Source: Caulobacter sp. 73W
Lineage (GTDB): Bacteria; Pseudomonadota; Alphaproteobacteria; Caulobacterales; Caulobacteraceae
Length of the DNA stretch: 64,000 nucleotides
Assembly (NCBI RefSeq): GCF_041021955.1
Contig: NZ_CP158375.1
Coordinates: forward strand, 620,001-684,000
Direction: 5' to 3'
The translations under genes were made by a program, and so were the position numbers. The notes under the pieces are model-generated. The model saw only the letters and a list, made by a program, of their open reading frames with translations. It was not told the DNA's origin and made no database searches. This document shows, in pieces, positions 1-9,882 of this stretch (position 1 is the first letter of the stretch; every line of letters starts with the position of its first letter).

Positions 1-2
1 CC

Positions 3-521
3 ATGCTGCGCGCCCGCCCGGCCGAGCCGCTGCAGGAAGGCCGCCGTCTGTTCGACCAGGTGGGCTGGGCCCTGCTGCTGCCGCAGATGTTGGCGGCCCT
101 GGGCGCGGTGTTCGCCGCCGCCGGCGTGGGCGAGGCGGTCGGCGCCCTGACCACCGCCTGGCTGCCGGACGGCTCGCGCCTGGCCGCCGTGGTCACCTAC
201 ACGCTCGGCATGGCCCTGTTCACGATGATCATGGGCAACGCCTTCGCCGCCTTCCCGGTGATGACCGCCGGGGTCGGCCTGCCGCTGATCGTCCTGAAGT
301 TCGGCGGCGATCCGGCGATCATGTGCGCCATCGGCATGCTGTCGGGCTTCTGCGGCACGCTGATGACCCCCATGGCCGCCAACTTCAACCTTGTCCCCGC
401 CGCCCTGCTGGAGCTGAAGGACAAGAACGGGGTCATCAAGGCCCAGGTCCCTACCGCCCTCATCCTGCTCTTCGCCAACACAGTGTTGATGTATGTCCTC
501 CTCTTCGTCTTCCGTTTCTGA
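3..521 (+). CDS. DUF979 family membrane protein, C-terminal part (5' end outside window)
   Basis: The visible 172 residues are the C-terminal part of an integral membrane protein; the reading frame is open to the window edge, so the first Met seen is probably internal. Hydrophobic segments, a small-residue run MGNAFAAFPVMTAGVG and a final LLFANTVLMYVLLFVF helix match my memory of DUF979, a permease-like family usually encoded beside DUF969 and DUF2891. The next gene is a DUF2891 protein and overlaps it by 29 nt, which supports the family call. Known family role: predicted inner-membrane transporter component, substrate unknown. Confidence 0.8.
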   Translation: MLRARPAEPLQEGRRLFDQVGWALLLPQMLAALGAVFAAAGVGEAVGALTTAWLPDGSRLAAVVTYTLGMALFTMIMGNAFAAFPVMTAGVGLPLIVLKFGGDPAIMCAIGMLSGFCGTLMTPMAANFNLVPAALLELKDKNGVIKAQVPTALILLFANTVLMYVLLFVFRF

Positions 522-1494
522 GGCCGTCGCCTCCAAGTTCGCCGCCATCGCCCTGGGTCACGTCACCCGGCCATGGCCCTACAAGGCCGACCATGTGATG
601 GACGGCGAGGCCGACGTGGTCGCGCCGCGCGTCCTGCATCCGATCTTCTTCGGCAGTTTCGACTGGCACTCCTGCGTCCACGGCTACTGGACCCTGGCGA
701 CCCTGCTGCGCCTGCATCCGGACATCCCGCAAGCCCCGGCCATCCGCGCCCTGTTCGACGACGCCTTCACCGCCGCCAAGGTCGAGACCGAGCGCGCCTA
801 TCTCGACCGCCCGCTCAGCCGCGGGTTCGAGCGGCCCTATGGCTGGGCCTGGCTGCTGATGCTCGCGGCGGAGCTGGATCGCCACGACGCACCCTGGGGC
901 GCCGCGCTGAAGCCGCTGGCCCTGGCGTTCGCGGATCGGTTCAAGGCCTTCCTGCCCAAGGCGACCTACCCCATCCGGGTCGGCACCCACTTCAACACCG
1001 CCTTCGCCCTGACCCTGACCCTGGAATGGGCGCAAGCGAACGACCACGCCCTCGCCGCCCTCTGCCGCGACACCGCCCAGGGCTGGTACGGCCAGGACGC
1101 CGACTGCCAGGCCTGGGAGCCCAGCGGCGACGAGTTCCTGTCCTCGGCCCTTATGGAGGCCGAATGCATGCGCCGCATCCTGTCGGCGAAGGCGTTCAAG
1201 ACCTGGTTCGCCGCCTTCCTGCCGCGCGTGGCCCAGCAGCAGCCGGCCACCCTGTTCACTCCCGCGTTCATCAGCGACCGCAGCGACGGCAAGATCGCCC
1301 ACCTGGACGGCCTGAACCTGTCACGCGCCTGGTGCTGGCGCGGGATCGCCAAGACCCTGGACGGTGATGCGAAAACCGCCGCGCTGGAAGCCGCCGACCG
1401 CCACATGACCGACGCCCTGCCCCACGTGGCCGGCGACTACATGGGCGAGCACTGGCTGGCCACATTCGCCTTGCTGGCGATGTTGGCGGAGTAG
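493..1494 (+). CDS. DUF2891 domain-containing protein
   Basis: A 333-residue protein without an evident signal peptide or membrane helix. It carries the DUF2891 hallmarks FFGSFDWHSCVHGYW near residue 55 and RPYGWAWLLMLAAEL near residue 115, with an all-helical, alpha/alpha-barrel-like composition. The ATG at 493 lies inside the end of the DUF979 gene (29-nt overlap), so the two are probably translationally coupled. DUF969, DUF979 and DUF2891 commonly travel together, suggesting that this protein processes or senses what the DUF969/DUF979 membrane proteins move. No catalytic residue can be assigned from sequence alone. The Ser-rich N-terminus could be trimmed if a later start is used. Confidence 0.85.
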   Translation: MSSSSSSVSEAVASKFAAIALGHVTRPWPYKADHVMDGEADVVAPRVLHPIFFGSFDWHSCVHGYWTLATLLRLHPDIPQAPAIRALFDDAFTAAKVETERAYLDRPLSRGFERPYGWAWLLMLAAELDRHDAPWGAALKPLALAFADRFKAFLPKATYPIRVGTHFNTAFALTLTLEWAQANDHALAALCRDTAQGWYGQDADCQAWEPSGDEFLSSALMEAECMRRILSAKAFKTWFAAFLPRVAQQQPATLFTPAFISDRSDGKIAHLDGLNLSRAWCWRGIAKTLDGDAKTAALEAADRHMTDALPHVAGDYMGEHWLATFALLAMLAE

Positions 1495-1595
1495 TGCGTC
1501 CTTCGAGACGGCCTTCGGCCTCCTCAGGATGACGGATTCAGAGGCACTCTAACCTCGTCATGCTGAGGAGCGCGCAGCGCGTCTCGAAGCACGCA
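1495..1595. repeat. Family A dispersed repeat, paired inverted copy
   Basis: Two arms in opposite orientation: TGCGTCCTTCGAGACG ... CTCCTCAGGATGACG, then CGTCATGCTGAGGAG ... CGTCTCGAAGCACGCA. Each arm has its own small internal stem and the two arms pair with one another. The same unit recurs at 7537, 19247, 24145 and 27616, always between genes. Here it lies between the convergent DUF2891 and glmM genes and may also act in transcription termination. Confidence 0.85.
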
Positions 1596-1599
1596 GGGC

Positions 1600-2955
1600 C
1601 TAGGCCGCCGCCGCCTTCACCGCGCCGGCGATCTCCTTCACCAGCTTGTTGACCAGCTTCTCGTCGTCGCCCTCGGCCATGACGCGGATCAGGGGTTCGG
1701 TGCCGCTCGCGCGCACGAGCACGCGGCCGGAGCCGGTCAGCTTGCCCTCGGCGTCGGCGATCGCCGCCTTGACCTTGTCGTGTTCCAGCGGCTTGGCGCC
1801 GGCGGCGAAGCGGACATTCTCCAGCTTCTGCGGCACGGGCTCGAACTGGCGGGCCAGCTTGCTCATCGGCTCGCCGCTGTCGACCAGCACGGCCAGCACC
1901 TGCAGGGCCGCGATCAGGCCGTCGCCCGTGGTCGAAAAGTCCGACAGGATGACGTGGCCCGACTGTTCGCCGCCCAGGTTGAAGCCGCCCTCGCGCATGC
2001 GCGCCATGACGTAGCGGTCGCCCACGCCCGTGCGCTCCAGCTTCAGGCCCTTGGACGCCATCAGGCGTTCCAGCCCCAGGTTCGACATCACCGTGGCCAC
2101 TACGCCGCCGCCCTTCAGCAGGCCGCGCTTGGCGTAGGCGCAGGCGATGATCGCCATGATCTGGTCGCCGTCGACCACCAGGCCGTTCTCGTCGCAGATC
2201 ACCAGCCGGTCGGCGTCGCCGTCCAGGGCGATGCCGATGTCGGCGCGGTATTCCTTCACCGCCTTGGCCATGGCCGCCGGGTGGGTCGAGCCGCAGTCGG
2301 CGTTGATGTTCACCCCGTCAGGATCGATGCCCACCGGGATCACCTCGGCGCCCAGCTCGTACAGCACCGTCGGCGCGACCTTGTAGGCGGCGCCGTTGGC
2401 CCCATCGATCACTACCCGCAGGCCGGCCAGGTTCATATGGCGCGGGAAGGTCGCCTTGACGATCTCCACATAGCGGGCCTGGGCGTCGTCGATGCGTTTC
2501 ACGCGGCCCAGGGCGGCCGGCGTCGCCAGGCCTTCCTGCAGGCCCTCGTCCATATAGGACTTGATCTCGGCTTCCTGGGCGTCCGACAGCTTGTAGCCGT
2601 CGGGCCCGAACAGCTTGATGCCATTGTCGGCGAAGTTGTTGTGGCTGGCGCTGATCATCACGCCCAGGTCGGCCCGCATGGAGCGGGTCATCATCGCCAC
2701 CGCCGGGGTCGGCAGCGGGCCGAACAGGCGCACGTCCATGCCCACGCTGGTGAAGCCCGCCACCAGGGCCGGCTCGATCATGTAGCCCGACAGGCGGGTG
2801 TCCTTACCGATCACCACCAGGTGCCGGCGGTCGTCACGCGAGCGGAACAGCTTGCCGGCCGCCAGGCCCACCCGCAGCGCCACCTCGGCGGTCATGGGGT
2901 GCTGGTTGGCCTGACCGCGAATGCCGTCGGTGCCGAAGTAGGAGCGCTTGGCCAT
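1600..2955 (-). CDS. glmM: Phosphoglucosamine mutase GlmM
   Basis: Converts glucosamine-6-phosphate to glucosamine-1-phosphate in the cytoplasmic route to UDP-GlcNAc for peptidoglycan and lipid A. The 451-residue length is normal. Visible motifs: N-terminal YFGTDGIRG, the phosphoserine loop ISASHN around residues 101-106, the metal-binding DGDADR around residue 244, the sugar-binding GGEQSGH around residue 329 and the phosphate-binding [15 protein letters not shown] near the C-terminus. I chose the ATG at 2955 because family members start M-x-x-(K/R)-x-(Y/F)FGTDG; an in-frame start at 3036 would add 27 residues unlike the family. It is divergent from glmS, which makes the preceding intermediate, across 141 bp. 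Confidence 0.97.
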   Translation of the reverse strand: MAKRSYFGTDGIRGQANQHPMTAEVALRVGLAAGKLFRSRDDRRHLVVIGKDTRLSGYMIEPALVAGFTSVGMDVRLFGPLPTPAVAMMTRSMRADLGVMISASHNNFADNGIKLFGPDGYKLSDAQEAEIKSYMDEGLQEGLATPAALGRVKRIDDAQARYVEIVKATFPRHMNLAGLRVVIDGANGAAYKVAPTVLYELGAEVIPVGIDPDGVNINADCGSTHPAAMAKAVKEYRADIGIALDGDADRLVICDENGLVVDGDQIMAIIACAYAKRGLLKGGGVVATVMSNLGLERLMASKGLKLERTGVGDRYVMARMREGGFNLGGEQSGHVILSDFSTTGDGLIAALQVLAVLVDSGEPMSKLARQFEPVPQKLENVRFAAGAKPLEHDKVKAAIADAEGKLTGSGRVLVRASGTEPLIRVMAEGDDEKLVNKLVKEIAGAVKAAAA

Positions 2956-3096
2956 AGGTCGGAGACTTGTGCGAAACGAAGCGAAATGCAGATTTATGCG
3001 GGCGATGGAGAACCGGGTGATAAAGCCCAGCTCCAAGCCTGCGTCGCGGCAGGATTAAACCCGTCCGCGGCTTTCGACAAAGGATCAAAGCGTTCC

Positions 3097-4917
<1,821 letters not shown>

Positions 4918-4991
4918 CGCATTCGCCGCAGCGGGATGTCTGGACGCGTCCGCCGTATCAGCCTCATGATGCGCCCATTGGGGTGTACTGA

Positions 4992-5852
4992 GTGAAGCTT
5001 CTTACCTTCGGCCACGGCTATACCGCCCGGGCCCTCGCCAAGCGTCTTTCCCTGACCGGCTGGACCACGATCGCCGTGGCCCGCGATGCGGAACGCGCCG
5101 ACGAACTGCGCGCCGAGGGGATCGAGGCCGTCGCCGGCGACGACCGCCCGGCGCTGATCACGGCGCTGCAGGGGGTCTCGGCGATCCTGGTTTCCGCGCC
5201 GCCGACGCCGGACGGCTGCCCCGGCCTGAACACCCTGGTCCCGGCCCTGGCCGAGGCGAACGCCTTCCCCGACTGGATCGGCTACCTGTCCACCACCGGC
5301 GTCTATGGCGACTTGGGCGGCGGCTGGGCCTTCGAGACCAGCCCCCTGCCCGCCATCTCGCCCGAAGGCGCCCGCCGCGTGGCCGCCGAGCGGGACTGGA
5401 TGCAGGTCGGGCGCGGCATGGGCCTGACCGTCCAGGCCTTCCGCCTGCCCGGCATCTACGGCCCCGGCCGCAGCGCGTTCGACCGCCTGCGTGACGGCAC
5501 CGCCCGCCGCATGGTCAAGCCGGGTCAGGTCTTCTCACGCATCCACGTAGACGACATCGCCTCGGCCCTGGCCGCCTCCATCGCCGCCCCGCGCGCCGGC
5601 CGCCGCTACAACCTGTGCGACGACGAGCCCTGCGCGCCGCAGGACGTGGTCCTCCACGCCGCCGAACTGATGGGCATGGCCCCGCCCCCGGTCACCCTGT
5701 TCAACTCGGACAAGCTGCCCTCCGCCTCCCTGCGCTTCTACGCCGAGAGCAAGCGCGTCTCGAACGCCCGCGCCAAGGCGGAGCTGGGCTGGCTGCCGGC
5801 CTATCCGACCTATCGCGAAGGACTGAGGGCGGTGCTGGCGGCGGGGGGGTAG
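4992..5852 (+). CDS. NAD(P)-binding Rossmann / SDR-type epimerase-like protein
   Basis: A 286-residue cytosolic protein of the extended-SDR/NmrA-like superfamily. The N-terminus MKLLTFGHGYTARALAKRL has the dinucleotide-binding pattern GxGxxA. A central YLSTTGVYGDLGGGW segment corresponds to the Ser/Tyr region of epimerases, followed by RLPGIYGPGRSAFDRL, the epimerase-type substrate loop, and a C-terminal NARAKAELGWLPAYPTYREGL typical of nucleotide-sugar epimerases. A classical YxxxK is not evident, so catalytic activity is uncertain; it resembles the YeeZ-like group. Start is GTG at 4992. It lies 74 nt downstream of glmS and may be cotranscribed, but no pathway link is shown. Confidence 0.75.
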   Translation: MKLLTFGHGYTARALAKRLSLTGWTTIAVARDAERADELRAEGIEAVAGDDRPALITALQGVSAILVSAPPTPDGCPGLNTLVPALAEANAFPDWIGYLSTTGVYGDLGGGWAFETSPLPAISPEGARRVAAERDWMQVGRGMGLTVQAFRLPGIYGPGRSAFDRLRDGTARRMVKPGQVFSRIHVDDIASALAASIAAPRAGRRYNLCDDEPCAPQDVVLHAAELMGMAPPPVTLFNSDKLPSASLRFYAESKRVSNARAKAELGWLPAYPTYREGLRAVLAAGG

Positions 5853-5862
5853 CGGAACCAAT

Positions 5863-5967
5863 CCTTCTCCTCCCCTGTAGCGAAGCGTACGGGGGAGGTG
5901 GATCGGCACGAAGCGGCGAGACGGAGGGGGCGCAGACCGGGCTCCGCGCTTGCGGACGGCCCCTCCA
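5863..5967. repeat. Family B intergenic repeat (CCTCCCC ... GGGGGAGGTGG type)
   Basis: A pyrimidine-rich block CTTCTCCTCCCCTGTAGCG, its complement GTACGGGGGAGGTGGATCGG, then a GGAGGGGGCGCAGACCGGG tract and a final GGCCCCTCCA. Related blocks occur at 28369 and 42683. It is noncoding in context, lying between the epimerase-like gene and the ArsR-family promoter. Part of it can fold through the complementary pyrimidine and purine tracts. Confidence 0.65.
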
Positions 5968-5968
5968 C

Positions 5969-5998
5969 TTGACTCATTTCGATGATTAGCTAATCATC
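5969..5998 (+). promoter_or_regulatory. Promoter with embedded 18-bp perfect palindromic operator
   Basis: A -35-like TTGACT (5969-5974) is followed at 16-bp spacing by TAATCA (5991-5996). The -10 lies inside a perfect palindrome GATGATTAGCTAATCATC at 5981-5998. Transcription would start at or next to the ATG at 6004, and no Shine-Dalgarno is present in the five intervening bases, so the mRNA is probably leaderless. The palindrome directly precedes an ArsR-family gene and is the natural autoregulatory site: repressor binding would block the -10 region. Confidence 0.75.
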
Positions 5999-6003
5999 GC
6001 AAT

Positions 6004-6318
6004 ATGAGCCAGGTTTTCAGAGCCCTCTCCGATCCGACCCGCCGACGGGTGCTGCTGCTCCTGCGCGGCGGGCCGATGAGCGCGGGCGAACTCAGCGATC
6101 AGTTCGACGTCTCCAAGCCGACCATGTCGGCGCACTTCGCGGTGCTGAAGGAGGCCGATCTGATCCACGCTGAAAAGTCCGGCAAATCAATCATCTACCA
6201 CCTGAAGCTCTCAGTGCTCGAAGAGGCGCTGCTGGGCTTCGTCCATTCGTTCGGCGTGGGCTCCGAGCCCGAAACCCCGCCCGCCCCAAAGTCAGCCCCC
6301 AAAGCGGAGACCGCGTGA
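6004..6318 (+). CDS. ArsR/SdpR-family autorepressor
   Basis: A 104-residue winged-helix regulator. It begins [19 protein letters not shown], the ArsR-family helix 1-2 signature, then the recognition region [18 protein letters not shown] and a beta-wing [10 protein letters not shown]. No metal-binding ELCVC-type Cys motif is present, which places it with the SdpR-like, non-metal-sensing group rather than the arsenic sensors. The gene follows a perfect palindrome sitting in its own promoter and overlaps the next gene by an ATGA junction, giving a repressor-membrane protein pair like Bacillus sdpR-sdpI. The C-terminal tail is Pro/Lys/Ala-rich and probably disordered. Confidence 0.85.
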   Translation: MSQVFRALSDPTRRRVLLLLRGGPMSAGELSDQFDVSKPTMSAHFAVLKEADLIHAEKSGKSIIYHLKLSVLEEALLGFVHSFGVGSEPETPPAPKSAPKAETA

Positions 6319-6707
6319 TGAGCAAGAACGATCAGAAGAAGGAACTGCTCGGCAACCTCGCCTGGGGCGTCGGCATCGTCGTCCTCGCCCTCGCCGCCTC
6401 CTTCGCGCGCAAGCAGGGCTATGTGGACGGCGAGACGGTCACGCGGATCGTAATCGGCGCCACCGGCCTGATGATCGCCTGGTCCGGCAACCGCCTGCCC
6501 AAGACCGTCGTGCCCAGCGTCAGCGCTGGTCAGGCCCGGCGGGTCGCGGGCTGGTCGCTGACGCTGAGCGGACTGGTCTATGCCGGCCTGTGGGCCTTCG
6601 CCCCGTTCCAGGTGGCGCTCATCGGCGGGTGCGGCGCGATCCTGGCCGGCATGGCGGTGACCTTCGGCTACTGCTTGGGCCTGCGGGCCAAGGTGAAGGC
6701 CGCCTGA
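6318..6707 (+). CDS. Small membrane protein cotranscribed with SdpR-like repressor
   Basis: About 129 residues with four likely transmembrane helices: [17 protein letters not shown] near residue 15, a second around [11 protein letters not shown], a third around [17 protein letters not shown] and a fourth around [19 protein letters not shown]. The ATG at 6318 overlaps the repressor stop (ATGA); a GTG three bases upstream is an alternative. Position after an SdpR-type repressor suggests an SdpI-like immunity or signal-sequestering membrane partner, but I cannot see a diagnostic SdpI motif, so function is unassigned. Confidence 0.7.
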   Translation: MSKNDQKKELLGNLAWGVGIVVLALAASFARKQGYVDGETVTRIVIGATGLMIAWSGNRLPKTVVPSVSAGQARRVAGWSLTLSGLVYAGLWAFAPFQVALIGGCGAILAGMAVTFGYCLGLRAKVKAA

Positions 6708-7054
6708 TGAGCCACCGCATCTACACCACCAGCTTCGCCAGCGTTTATCCGCACTACGTCGCCAAGGCGGAGAAGAAGGGGCGCCCCAAGGCGGAAGTTG
6801 ATCAGATCATCCGCTGGCTGACCGGCTTCAGCCAGGAGGCGTTCGAGGCCCACCTGGCGGCGAAGACCGACTTCGCGACCTTCTTCGCCCAGGCCCCGGC
6901 CATGAACCCGGCCCGGACCCTGGTCACCGGCGTCGTCTGCGGCGTGCGTGTCGAAGAGGTCGCCGATCCGCTGATGCGCGAGATCCGTTACCTCGACAAA
7001 CTCATCGACGAGCTGGCCAAGGGCAAGGCGATGGAGAAGATCCTGCGCGCCTGA
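6707..7054 (+). CDS. DUF2200 domain-containing protein
   Basis: A 115-residue soluble protein that matches the DUF2200 pattern: an N-terminal [24 protein letters not shown], then [33 protein letters not shown] and the C-terminal [21 protein letters not shown]. The family is widespread in bacteria and has no established function. The ATG at 6707 overlaps the stop of the membrane-protein gene by one base, so the three genes from 6004 form one operon under the palindrome-controlled promoter. Confidence 0.9.
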   Translation: MSHRIYTTSFASVYPHYVAKAEKKGRPKAEVDQIIRWLTGFSQEAFEAHLAAKTDFATFFAQAPAMNPARTLVTGVVCGVRVEEVADPLMREIRYLDKLIDELAKGKAMEKILRA

Positions 7055-7057
7055 CGC

Positions 7058-7489
7058 CTACGACTTCCAGTCGGCGAAGCGCCCGCATTCGGGGTCGAGC
7101 ACCACGCCGCGCTCCGGCGTGACCGGTTTGACCTTCCACTGCTGTTCGAACAGCTTTTGCAGGTCGCCCGTCACCTTCTCCTGCTCCGCCGCCGGGCCGG
7201 AGACGCCGAGCGCCATCTGATAGATCGCCAGGCCGGTATTGCCTGCGGTGAAGCCCGCCCCGTCCTTTCCCTCGGCGGTCAGTCGCACCAACCGGCGGGA
7301 CGCATCGCCGCCGTCGGCGAGCGTCATGCCGCCCGCCTCCGCATAGGCCCGCAGCGCGTCCTTGAACGCCTCCATCCCCGCCTGGTCCTGCACGCAGACC
7401 TCCAGCACCGGGCCCGCGGGCTCCTCCTTGGCGCAGGCGGTCAGGGCCAGGGCGGGGAGGCATGCGAGGAGCGCAAGGCGGGGGATCAT
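7058..7489 (-). CDS. Hypothetical lipoprotein
   Basis: A 143-residue predicted lipoprotein. The ATG at 7489 gives MIPRLALLACLPALALTAC, a short signal peptide ending in the lipobox LTAC; earlier in-frame starts add non-signal sequence that runs into a dispersed repeat. The mature part has Cys residues in EVCVQDQAG and DPECGRF that could pair. No family is recognised. It is convergent with the DUF2200 gene, three bases apart. Confidence 0.7.
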   Translation of the reverse strand: MIPRLALLACLPALALTACAKEEPAGPVLEVCVQDQAGMEAFKDALRAYAEAGGMTLADGGDASRRLVRLTAEGKDGAGFTAGNTGLAIYQMALGVSGPAAEQEKVTGDLQKLFEQQWKVKPVTPERGVVLDPECGRFADWKS

Positions 7490-7536
7490 GAGACGTCTCG
7501 ATTGCGGATTCTGTGCGCTCATAAGCTTACCACCAT

Positions 7537-7576
7537 CGTCATGCTGAGGAGCGCGTAGCGCGTCTCGAAGCACGCA
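7537..7576. repeat. Family A dispersed repeat, single arm
   Basis: One arm only, CGTCATGCTGAGGAGCGCG followed by TAGCGCGTCTCGAAGCACGCA. It matches the right arm of the paired element at 1495-1595. It lies upstream of the lipoprotein gene. No opposite arm is visible nearby, so this copy is a half element. Confidence 0.75.
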
Positions 7577-7682
7577 CCAACTCACCGACCCACGTTCCGA
7601 TCGCACGATACGAGTAAGCCGCCGCACCACGTTTACGCCGGGGAATGCTACCCGCTCCCGCGGTGAGACGAACGGGGCCAAG

Positions 7683-7868
7683 GTGAACTACGCGGTGAGA
7701 TCCATAGACGGCCGTCTGCGGCTGCTGTCGCCGACCGGTCAGGTCGTGCTGGGCGCCAAGATCGTCGTCACCCGCGAAAGCGCCCGCCGCACCCGACCGC
7801 CCAGCGCCACCGCCCGCGTCGTCCTGCCTTCCGGAAGCACGCTCACCCAGGTCCCGGTCCAGGACTGA
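7683..7868 (+). CDS. Small hypothetical protein
   Basis: A possible 61-residue protein starting at GTG 7683 and ending just before the convergent hydrolase gene. It has a basic, Ser/Thr-rich sequence with a GQVVLGAKIVVTRESARR segment and no signal peptide or membrane helix. No family is recognised. It fills an otherwise empty 385-bp gap in the right orientation for the preceding promoter-like space, but codon composition alone does not prove it is expressed. Confidence 0.4.
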   Translation: MNYAVRSIDGRLRLLSPTGQVVLGAKIVVTRESARRTRPPSATARVVLPSGSTLTQVPVQD

Positions 7869-7874
7869 GCGCCG

Positions 7875-8621
7875 TCAGCCGACCAGCTCCGCCACCACCG
7901 CCAGCAACCGCGCCAGGTCCTGCTCTCGCGACAGGCGGTGATCGCCGTCCTTGATCAGGCTGAACACCACGTCCTCCGAACGGATGGCGTGGGCCAGGGT
8001 CAGGGCGTGCATCCACGGCACGTCGGGGTCCTGGCCGCCTTGCAGGATGCGCACCGGAACCTCGATGTTCACCGGCCCCGGCAGGATCGACCAGCGGGCC
8101 CCGTCCTCCAGCAACTCGCGGGTGATCGGGTACGGGTCGCCGTATTCGGATGGCCGCATCCACACCCCGTCGCGCGCCAGGGCCTCATGCGCCTCGGGCG
8201 GAAACTCCGGGATCATCAGCTTTTCGGTGAAGTCCGGCGCCGGGGCGATCAGGACCATGGCCTTCACCCGCTCCGGCCGGGCCGCCGCCGCCAGGCAGGC
8301 GATCCACCCGCCCATGGACGAGCCGACCAGGACCAGCGGCCCCTCGGTCAGCCGGTCGATCACCTCCAGAGCGTCGGCCCGCCAGCGGCTGATCGTGCCG
8401 TCCCGGAACTGGCCGCCGGACTCGCCGTGGCCCAGATAGTCGAAGCGGATATAGGCCCGCCCGCTCGCCCCCGCCCAGTCGGCCAGGGCCTGCGCCTTGC
8501 TGCCGGCCATGTCGGACATGAAGCCGCCCAGCCAGACCACCGTCGGCCCCGCCCCCTCGACCTTTCGCCAGGCCAGGGCCGCGCCGCCCTCCACTTCGAG
8601 ACGTCCGGTCGATTCGGTCAT
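7875..8621 (-). CDS. Alpha/beta hydrolase (ABHD10-like)
   Basis: A 248-residue cytosolic serine hydrolase. The oxyanion region is WLGGFMSDMAGSKA (about 30-43), followed by RFDYLGHGES (about 59-68), the nucleophile elbow GSSMGG with Ser102, a likely catalytic Asp in QGGQDPDVPW and His in KDGDHRLSR near the C-terminus. The pattern resembles the ABHD10/palmitoyl-protein-thioesterase-like hydrolases common in alphaproteobacteria. The substrate is unknown; a small acyl ester or thioester is the likely class. It is divergent from the glycosyltransferase pair. Confidence 0.85.
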   Translation of the reverse strand: MTESTGRLEVEGGAALAWRKVEGAGPTVVWLGGFMSDMAGSKAQALADWAGASGRAYIRFDYLGHGESGGQFRDGTISRWRADALEVIDRLTEGPLVLVGSSMGGWIACLAAAARPERVKAMVLIAPAPDFTEKLMIPEFPPEAHEALARDGVWMRPSEYGDPYPITRELLEDGARWSILPGPVNIEVPVRILQGGQDPDVPWMHALTLAHAIRSEDVVFSLIKDGDHRLSREQDLARLLAVVAELVG

Positions 8622-8718
8622 GGCGTTAACAGGCCTCTTTGATTAGTAACGGCGGCTACCTGAATTACCCGCCTCCGCGCCGGCGTGAAACGGCTGAGGC
8701 GAAGCTGGAAGCGCCCCC

Positions 8719-9882
8719 TTGGCCCTGCCGCCCAATTTCACCCTGCTGCAGGTCGTTCCAGAGCTGGAGACCGGCGGCGCCGAACAGACCACGCTGGACG
8801 TGGCCAACGCCGTGATCGCGGCGGGCGGCACGGCCCTGGTCGCCACGCGCGGCGGCCGCATGGCTCAGAAGCTGAGCGCCGAGGGCGGCCGCCTGGCCCC
8901 GATGCCGGTGCAGTCCAAGAACCCCCTGGTCATGCTGGGCAACGCCTCGCGGCTGGTCGATCTGATCCGGCGCGAGAAGGTGGACCTGGTCCACGTCCGC
9001 TCCCGCGCCCCGGCGTTCAGCGCCCTGTGGGCGGCGCAGTCGACCAAGACCCCGCTCGTGGCCACCTATCACGGGGTCTACAACACCAAGTCCGGCCTCA
9101 AGCGCTGGTACAACGCGGTCATGACCAAGGGCGACATCGTCATCGCCAACTCCGACTACACCCGCCGCCACGTGATCGCCGAGCACCACATCGACCCCGA
9201 GCATGTGGTCAACATCCCGCGCGGCGTCGACCTGCGGCGGTTCGAGCCCCGCGTGGTCACGCCCAGCCGGGTCGAGACCCAGCGCCGCGCCTGGAACATC
9301 GACGCCGCCGATCACCGGGTGAAGATCCTGCTGGCCGGCCGCCTGACCCGCTGGAAGGGCCAGGCCCTGCTGATCGACGCCGCCGCCCGCCTGAAGCGGC
9401 GCGGAGAGGCCAATTTCCTGGTCCTGCTGGCCGGCGACGACCAGGGCCGCCATGACTATCGCACCGAGCTTGAGCGCAAGATCAGCGCGGAAGAGTTGAG
9501 TGACAACGTGCGCATCGTCGGCCATTGCGACGACATGCCCGCCGCCTATCTCATCGCCGACTACGCCGCCGCGCCCTCGCTGGAGCCGGAAGCCTTCGGC
9601 CGCACGGCGGTGGAGCCGCAGGTGATGGGCCGCCCCGTCCTGGCCGCCGCCCATGGCGGGTCGCTGGAGACCGTGGTCCATGGCGAGACCGGCTGGCTGG
9701 TCGCCCCCGGCGACGCCGACGCCTGGGCCGACGCCCTGGAGACCGCCATCGCCCTGCCCGCCCACAAGCGCATGGCTATGGGCGAGGCCGGCCGCAACCG
9801 CGCCCGCAAGCTGTTCTCGGTGGACGCCATGTGCGCCGCCTATCTCGATGTCTACGCCCGCGTGCTGGAGGCCCGCCGATGA
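8719..9882 (+). CDS. Glycosyltransferase family 4
   Basis: A 387-residue GT-B fold enzyme that transfers an activated sugar to an envelope glycan, probably on the cytoplasmic face. The acceptor-side N-terminus is QVVPELETGGAEQTTLDVA, and the nucleotide-sugar half has AGRLTRWKGQ and the retaining GT4 signature EPEAFGRTAVEPQ (E-x7-E). Start is TTG at 8719; no earlier ATG suits the conserved PELETGGAE beginning. It overlaps the following GT9 gene by ATGA, so the pair probably makes part of the lipopolysaccharide core or a related glycan. Confidence 0.9.
   Translation: MALPPNFTLLQVVPELETGGAEQTTLDVANAVIAAGGTALVATRGGRMAQKLSAEGGRLAPMPVQSKNPLVMLGNASRLVDLIRREKVDLVHVRSRAPAFSALWAAQSTKTPLVATYHGVYNTKSGLKRWYNAVMTKGDIVIANSDYTRRHVIAEHHIDPEHVVNIPRGVDLRRFEPRVVTPSRVETQRRAWNIDAADHRVKILLAGRLTRWKGQALLIDAAARLKRRGEANFLVLLAGDDQGRHDYRTELERKISAEELSDNVRIVGHCDDMPAAYLIADYAAAPSLEPEAFGRTAVEPQVMGRPVLAAAHGGSLETVVHGETGWLVAPGDADAWADALETAIALPAHKRMAMGEAGRNRARKLFSVDAMCAAYLDVYARVLEARR

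Noticed and set aside
2956..3096. glmS ribozyme or riboswitch in the glmM-glmS gap
   Set aside because: The 141-bp gap is too short and shows none of the conserved ribozyme core that I could recognise; such ribozymes are mainly from Gram-positive bacteria.
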